Source: Anaerolineales bacterium
GTDB taxonomy: Bacteria > Chloroflexota > Anaerolineae > Anaerolineales > Villigracilaceae
Assembly (NCBI GenBank): GCA_016789305.1
Contig: JAEURJ010000007.1
Coordinates: 124,001 to 188,000, forward strand
DNA: 64,000 nucleotides
Direction: 5' to 3'
The notes below the pieces were generated by a model. It was not told the origin of the DNA, ran no database searches, and was given only the letters and a program-made list of their open reading frames with translations. Below are positions 60,253-64,000 of this stretch, piece after piece. How positions within the stretch are numbered: the first letter of the stretch is position 1; every line of letters begins with the position of its first letter. The translations under genes and the position numbers were made by a program.

Positions 60253-60657
60253 TTACTGGACTGTTGCCAGCATGTTTACAGGCTGGGTTTTCTTCAATAA
60301 CTTGTTCAGAGTATCCAGCAGGGCGGAACGGGAAACTGACTTTTTTACAACTAGATGGGCGCCTTGTTCCAAGGCTTCCTGCTCCTGTCCGGGGAATTCT
60401 CCTGTGATGAGCGCCACAATCAGGGCAGATGGGAGTCTCTCTCGCAGGGAGGAGATCGACTTCAAATCGTCCCAGCTGGAGGTGCCCACTGAAAGTAGGA
60501 CCAGGTCCGGGCGCAGTTTGGAAGCGGTTCGCATCGTCTGGCTGTTCCACACAGATCCGAAGACGGTGAATCCTTCTGCTGATAAGGTGTTGGTCAGAGC
60601 AGCGCGCATCAGCGGCTGGCTTTCGACAATCAAAATGGAAACAGGCTCGGTGAACAT
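60253..60657 (-). CDS. Degenerate response-regulator receiver protein
   Basis: A 134-residue single receiver domain. The fold is clear (ILIVESQPLMRAALTN, LRPDLVLLSVG, LIVALITGE, HLVVKKSV). The phospho-accepting Asp is replaced by S56 (LLSVG instead of LLDVx), and the N-terminal acidic pair is reduced to one Glu. The switch Lys is retained. Phosphorylation at the usual site is therefore not possible. It is encoded directly upstream of the two pilin genes, so it may be a pilus-related adaptor, like the non-canonical receivers seen in Tad systems. Confidence 0.82.
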   Translation of the reverse strand: MFTEPVSILIVESQPLMRAALTNTLSAEGFTVFGSVWNSQTMRTASKLRPDLVLLSVGTSSWDDLKSISSLRERLPSALIVALITGEFPGQEQEALEQGAHLVVKKSVSRSALLDTLNKLLKKTQPVNMLATVQ

Positions 60658-60743
60658 GTGCCAAATCTTATCGGCTTTGTCTGTTTATTACATCCATAAG
60701 ATGTTGAACCCTTGTGTAAACTTTGTTTAAGGATTGCTTAAAC

Positions 60744-60768
60744 AAAAAAGCCCGTGATCAGGGCTTTT
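60744..60768 (-). terminator. Terminator after NarL-type regulator gene
   Basis: On the minus strand AAAAGCCC pairs with GGGCTTTT around a 9-nt loop, followed by T residues. It ends the kinase-regulator operon before the degenerate receiver gene. Confidence 0.82.
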
Positions 60769-60791
60769 GCGGCTGGAGGTGTGTTATGTGT

Positions 60792-61439
60792 TTATTCTTT
60801 TTTTAGGTTTTTATGCACGTAGGCAACTGCCTGGCTGCGGTTTTCCAATCCCAACCTTTGAAGGATATGATGAATGTGGGCGCGCACGGTGGACTCTTGC
60901 AAATGGAGAGTCTTCCCTATCTCTTCATCTGTTTTTCCTTCGGACATTAACATCAATATTTCCTGTTGGCGGGCTGTAAGCGCGACTTGCTCCTCCCCAG
61001 TAGGGACTGTCTTAATCCGACGCAGGCCTTGAAATAATTTCAGGGTAATGCCTGCCGGCATATATGGAATGCCGTCGGCCACTTTGCGAATGGCTTCCAG
61101 CAAATAGGATCGCGGCGCGGTTTTTGGGAAATAGCCCAATGCGCCGGCTTGAATGGCGGAAACGATACGTTCTTCATCTTCCATGCTGGAAAGGACGAGG
61201 ATCCTGGCCTGCGGGTTGGTTTCAACGATTTTTGCAATCGCTTCCAGGCCATTCATGTTGGGCATCAGCAAGTCCATCAGGATGATATCGGGGGTAAGGG
61301 TTTCCAAAAGCTTTAAGGCTTCGATGGCATCTTCTGCTTCGCCGATCACTTGCAAATCCGTTTCATCTGTAAATGCCATTTGCAGGGCCTCGCGCATCAT
61401 GGGGTGGTCATCCACAATCAGAATTTTTATCTTATCCAT
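60792..61439 (-). CDS. NarL/FixJ-type response regulator
   Basis: A 215-residue regulator. Receiver domain: D10 and D11 in ILIVDDH, phospho-acceptor D56 in IILMDLLMP, and the Lys in YFPKTAP. The C-terminal LuxR helix-turn-helix has LTARQQEILMLMSEGKTDEEI and STVRAHIHHILQRL. It is the cognate partner of the kinase whose gene overlaps it by 8 bp. Targets are unknown; the pilin genes just downstream are candidates. Confidence 0.93.
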   Translation of the reverse strand: MDKIKILIVDDHPMMREALQMAFTDETDLQVIGEAEDAIEALKLLETLTPDIILMDLLMPNMNGLEAIAKIVETNPQARILVLSSMEDEERIVSAIQAGALGYFPKTAPRSYLLEAIRKVADGIPYMPAGITLKLFQGLRRIKTVPTGEEQVALTARQQEILMLMSEGKTDEEIGKTLHLQESTVRAHIHHILQRLGLENRSQAVAYVHKNLKKE

Positions 61440-63171
61440 ACCAGGCCTCCGTTTCCGCTTTGAAGCTTACTAATGTTCCTTCCCCGGGTGACGACTTTAT
61501 GCTTATTTGTCCGCCGAGCAACTCGGCCCGTTCCCGCATGGTGCGCATTCCGAGTCCGCCGTTCTGCATACGATTAAGATTGAAACCGATTCCATCGTCG
61601 TTAATTTCCAAGTTCAATTGTCTGTTGGTGTAGCGGATGTTGATCTGTATTTTACGCGCCTGTGAATGCTTAAGGGCATTGTTTAATGCCTCGATGGTGA
61701 TCCAATATAAATTTTCCTTCCATTCGGGTGCGCTATCCACAATGGCATCTCCCATGTAAACCACCTCTGCTTTTATCCCAACTCGTCGCTCCACCATGTT
61801 CAGACGTTCTTCAAGTGCATGGATCAGGTCTTTGCTGTCATCCGCAAGCAGGGATTGGGTGTCAAACACCAGCAGGCGAATTTCCTTGAGAGCTTGACGA
61901 CCGCTTTCCTGAATGCGTTCGGCCACCTCTTTTGCTTTTTCGATTTGATTTTTGTCAAGCAATGAATTCAACGTTTCGGAAAACAGCATCAGGCTGTGGA
62001 GGGATTGATTCACCGAATCGTGCATATCACGGCCCAGGCGTTTGCGTTCCTCAAGCTTGGCAAGCGTACGTTGTTGCTCCACAACCTGCGCCTGTGTTTC
62101 CTGTAATTCCTGTGCGAGTTGAAGAAGTCGGATTTCATTTTCCTTTCGGTCGGTGATCTCGCGGAATATGATGAGGCGCCCGATAATTCCCCTGGGGCCA
62201 TCACGCAAAGGTGAAATGAGAAAATCAAAATAGCGTTTTTGCGCGCCCTCGACTTTGAGTTCATCATTTATTTCATGTTCCACCGGCAGTTCCAGAAAAG
62301 TGCGCGTCGGCGGTGATATGTCTGTCAGATCTTTTCCGAGTAGTTCTTCCGCCGGGATGGTGATCATGTTCGCTGCTGTCTGATTAATGTCGATGATGCG
62401 ATTTTGGGCATCCAGCACGATCATACCGTCCGCCAGACTGTTGATCAGTTTGTCGCGGGCAATCGGAATAAGGTCCAGGAGGCGCTGGCCGTATAAAGCC
62501 CTAAGGAACAAAACCCCGGTAATGGAGAAAGTGATTGATGTCCAGTCCACTCCTTCCATGCCGTCAATTTCAAAAAGATAGACAAAGTTGGCTGACACTG
62601 GAACCAGGATCGCATATAAAAGCAAACGTCCCTGTCGTCTTGAAATTGCAGATCCCCTGCGTGACGCCAGCCATAAATTTGCAATGATGATCAATGTCAT
62701 CAGATAGCTGGTGGCCGTCACCCAGAGAAAGCCAGGTCCATGTTCGAAAATGACGATATTCCCGCCGATTTCTTTAAAGCTGGTCCATATCCATCCATGC
62801 AGTTCATTTGTTGTGATCAGGAAAATATTTGAAGCTGGGATGAGAAAAAAGAATGTTCTGACCCATTTCCTGCTCAGCCAGGCTTCATTCCCTGCAAAGG
62901 ATATTGCAAACATAGCAAATAAGGCGAGTGCACTGCAATATCCCCATGCCTCGGCCTTTGCAAAGAAAACCTTCAATGAAAGCGGAATCGCTGCATAATC
63001 GAACGCAACGGCCAGTGTCCAAAATGTCACGCATGCCATGCCCAGCGTAAAGTAGATACCACTGCGAGCTTTTCTTCTTTGCCAGCTGATATAAGTGACC
63101 ACGAGATTAATAGCGGTCGTAATGAATACCACCAGGGCAATCGGCGTTAACTGAAACACGGAGGGCATCAT
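61432..63171 (-). CDS. 7TM-PAS sensor histidine kinase (HisKA_3)
   Basis: A 579-residue kinase. Seven N-terminal helices (about residues 8-235) form the 7TM sensor. A PAS domain (about 245-350, LADGMIVLDAQNRIIDINQ) and a coiled linker follow. The HisKA_3 helix has H384 in LGRDMHDSVNQSLHS, and the ATPase domain has EALNNALKHS, DDGIGF and GLGMRTMRERAELLGG. It is of the LiaS/NarX type that pairs with LuxR-type regulators. The signal is unknown. A promoter TTGATA-17-TAGACT puts the mRNA start about 3 nt before the ATG, so it is nearly leaderless. Confidence 0.92.
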   Translation of the reverse strand: MMPSVFQLTPIALVVFITTAINLVVTYISWQRRKARSGIYFTLGMACVTFWTLAVAFDYAAIPLSLKVFFAKAEAWGYCSALALFAMFAISFAGNEAWLSRKWVRTFFFLIPASNIFLITTNELHGWIWTSFKEIGGNIVIFEHGPGFLWVTATSYLMTLIIIANLWLASRRGSAISRRQGRLLLYAILVPVSANFVYLFEIDGMEGVDWTSITFSITGVLFLRALYGQRLLDLIPIARDKLINSLADGMIVLDAQNRIIDINQTAANMITIPAEELLGKDLTDISPPTRTFLELPVEHEINDELKVEGAQKRYFDFLISPLRDGPRGIIGRLIIFREITDRKENEIRLLQLAQELQETQAQVVEQQRTLAKLEERKRLGRDMHDSVNQSLHSLMLFSETLNSLLDKNQIEKAKEVAERIQESGRQALKEIRLLVFDTQSLLADDSKDLIHALEERLNMVERRVGIKAEVVYMGDAIVDSAPEWKENLYWITIEALNNALKHSQARKIQINIRYTNRQLNLEINDDGIGFNLNRMQNGGLGMRTMRERAELLGGQISIKSSPGEGTLVSFKAETEAWYG

Positions 63172-63180
63172 CCTGTAAAT

Positions 63181-63209
63181 AGTCTAATCGATTTAATTGG
63201 TCATATCAA
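63181..63209 (-). promoter_or_regulatory. Promoter of the kinase-regulator operon
   Basis: On the minus strand -35 TTGATA (plus 63204-63209), a 17-bp spacer and -10 TAGACT (plus 63181-63186). The kinase ATG (63171) lies 9 nt past the -10 box. Confidence 0.65.
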
Positions 63210-63259
63210 TGTTCTGGAATCATGGCTGCATGGATTATTTAATCTCCCCATCCGCTTGG

Positions 63260-63265
63260 TATAAT
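63260..63265 (+). promoter_or_regulatory. Extended -10 promoter of the glycosyltransferase gene
   Basis: TGGTATAAT is an extended -10 box; no good -35 is found. The ATG at 63276 lies 10 nt past the box, so the leader would be about 4 nt. Confidence 0.55.
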
Positions 63266-63275
63266 CTTTCCATCT

Positions 63276-64000
63276 ATGAAAACCTACATTCGCATTCTGG
63301 TTGCCATTCTCGTCATTGCTTCAATGATCTTGCCTCGTGTGGCAGACCTTACCAAATTTACCGCTGCTGATGAGCCTTTTTGGCTGGTGGTAGGCGCCAA
63401 CTATTATTACGCTCTGACGCATGGCGAACTTGAGAATACGGTTTATGAATATCATCCCGCGGTGACAACCATGTGGATTGGAACTGCTGCCATGCTTGTG
63501 TACTTCCCCGAATATCGCGGGTTAATGAATGGCTATTTCCAACAGGAAAAAACCAGTTTTGATGTGTACCTGATTGAGCATGGCAAGGATCCCCTTGTTC
63601 TTCTGTGGTGGGCGCGTTTCTTTCAGCTGCTCTTGAATGTGTCTTTGTTCGTCGTCGCGTTTTTCCTTTTACGATATATGTTGGATGAATGGGCTGCTCT
63701 TGTGGTCGTTCTTCTAACCTCATTTGCTCCATACTTATTTGGGCAGTCACGCATGTTGAATCATGAAAGCATGGTGGGACTCTTCTCCCTGATTTGCATC
63801 CTCGCGATGACAGCGCATCTTTTTCATAAGCCTCAAGCTGTGTTACTGATTCTATCGGCATCCGCCGCCGCCTTTGCGAACTTAACCAAATCCTCAAGCA
63901 TCGTTTTGTTTCCGGTGGTCGCCGTGGTGATTTTTGTCTGGGCCATAACCCAGTGGCATTCCGACAAAAAAGTATCCTCTGCGTTACTGAATTTCTTCAA
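63276..64000 (+). CDS. ArnT/PMT-like membrane glycosyltransferase, partial
   Basis: The first 241 residues of a GT39/GT83-type membrane protein; the 3-prime part lies beyond the window. It begins MKTYIRILVAILVIASMILP. The first outside loop has ADEPFWL, with the Asp-Glu pair typical of the catalytic loop of these enzymes, and a second HE-type motif appears in MLNHESMVGL. Several membrane helices follow. These enzymes use polyprenyl-phosphate sugars to glycosylate proteins or lipids. Divergent from the kinase gene. I translated it from the ATG at 63276; no stop is found before 64000. Confidence 0.82.
   Translation, partial: MKTYIRILVAILVIASMILPRVADLTKFTAADEPFWLVVGANYYYALTHGELENTVYEYHPAVTTMWIGTAAMLVYFPEYRGLMNGYFQQEKTSFDVYLIEHGKDPLVLLWWARFFQLLLNVSLFVVAFFLLRYMLDEWAALVVVLLTSFAPYLFGQSRMLNHESMVGLFSLICILAMTAHLFHKPQAVLLILSASAAAFANLTKSSSIVLFPVVAVVIFVWAITQWHSDKKVSSALLNFF

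Overview
The window reads as a chromosomal segment of a Chloroflexota bacterium, most likely class Anaerolineae. The main grounds are the gene repertoire: a DUF3090/SCO1664 pair, peptidase MA and M1-type surface metallopeptidases, Flp-type pilins, sortases, many Thr/Pro-linker lipoproteins, a 7TM-PAS HisKA_3 kinase and mid-range GC. This is inference from gene content; there is no rRNA gene to settle it. The two tRNAs are both tRNA-Ala. The edges cut a homoserine dehydrogenase (left) and a membrane glycosyltransferase (right).

Layout. 1-5.3 kb: homoserine dehydrogenase, the SCO1664/DUF3090 pair, a B12-dependent acyl-CoA mutase with isobutyryl-type active-site residues, and an MFS sugar-type carrier. 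5.3-13.2 kb: a surface module. Two tandem cyclic-di-GMP-I riboswitches precede a secreted sortase, which faces a 2234-residue beta-repeat protein that itself ends in a sortase domain. 13.2-17.8 kb: a YprB-like nuclease, two STAS proteins flanking a ferric-reductase-like flavocytochrome, and two membrane rhodaneses, one lacking the catalytic Cys. 17.9-26.7 kb: a metal block (YraQ permease, its TIGR03943 partner, a beta-propeller protein, a NicO transporter fused to a beta-propeller, then a Fur/Zur regulator with a visible operator and a ZnuABC-type importer). 26.7-34.7 kb: a CoxG-like protein, tandem M1 peptidases, an Rrf2 regulator, two riboflavin genes, an SDR, an alpha/beta hydrolase and an EamA exporter.

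34.7-46.5 kb: a Nudix hydrolase, an aminotransferase behind an attenuator-like leader, a 700-residue protein of unknown function, and a pterin block (phenylalanine hydroxylase, pteridine-reductase-like SDR, folB, folK, folE). Three copies of a roughly 100-130 bp inverted-repeat element each lie just upstream of a gene. An aldo/keto reductase and a RAYT transposase with a REP-like palindrome inside its own reading frame follow. 46.5-50.1 kb: 11-bp tandem repeats, a small ORF and a Roco (LRR-Roc-COR) protein. 51-55 kb: leuS with a histone-H1-like N-terminal tail, a T-box leader and two tRNA-Ala genes. 55-64 kb: radC, acylphosphatase, peptidase MA, AEC transporter, miaB, two Flp pilins, a degenerate receiver protein, a NarL-type two-component pair and the partial glycosyltransferase.

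The most interesting part is the c-di-GMP / sortase / giant sortase-fusion module. Element 1 shows an apparent terminator/antiterminator platform, which suggests that c-di-GMP sets the level of a cell-surface anchoring enzyme. A second recurring theme is -10 boxes placed 4-12 nt upstream of start codons, suggesting near-leaderless mRNAs.
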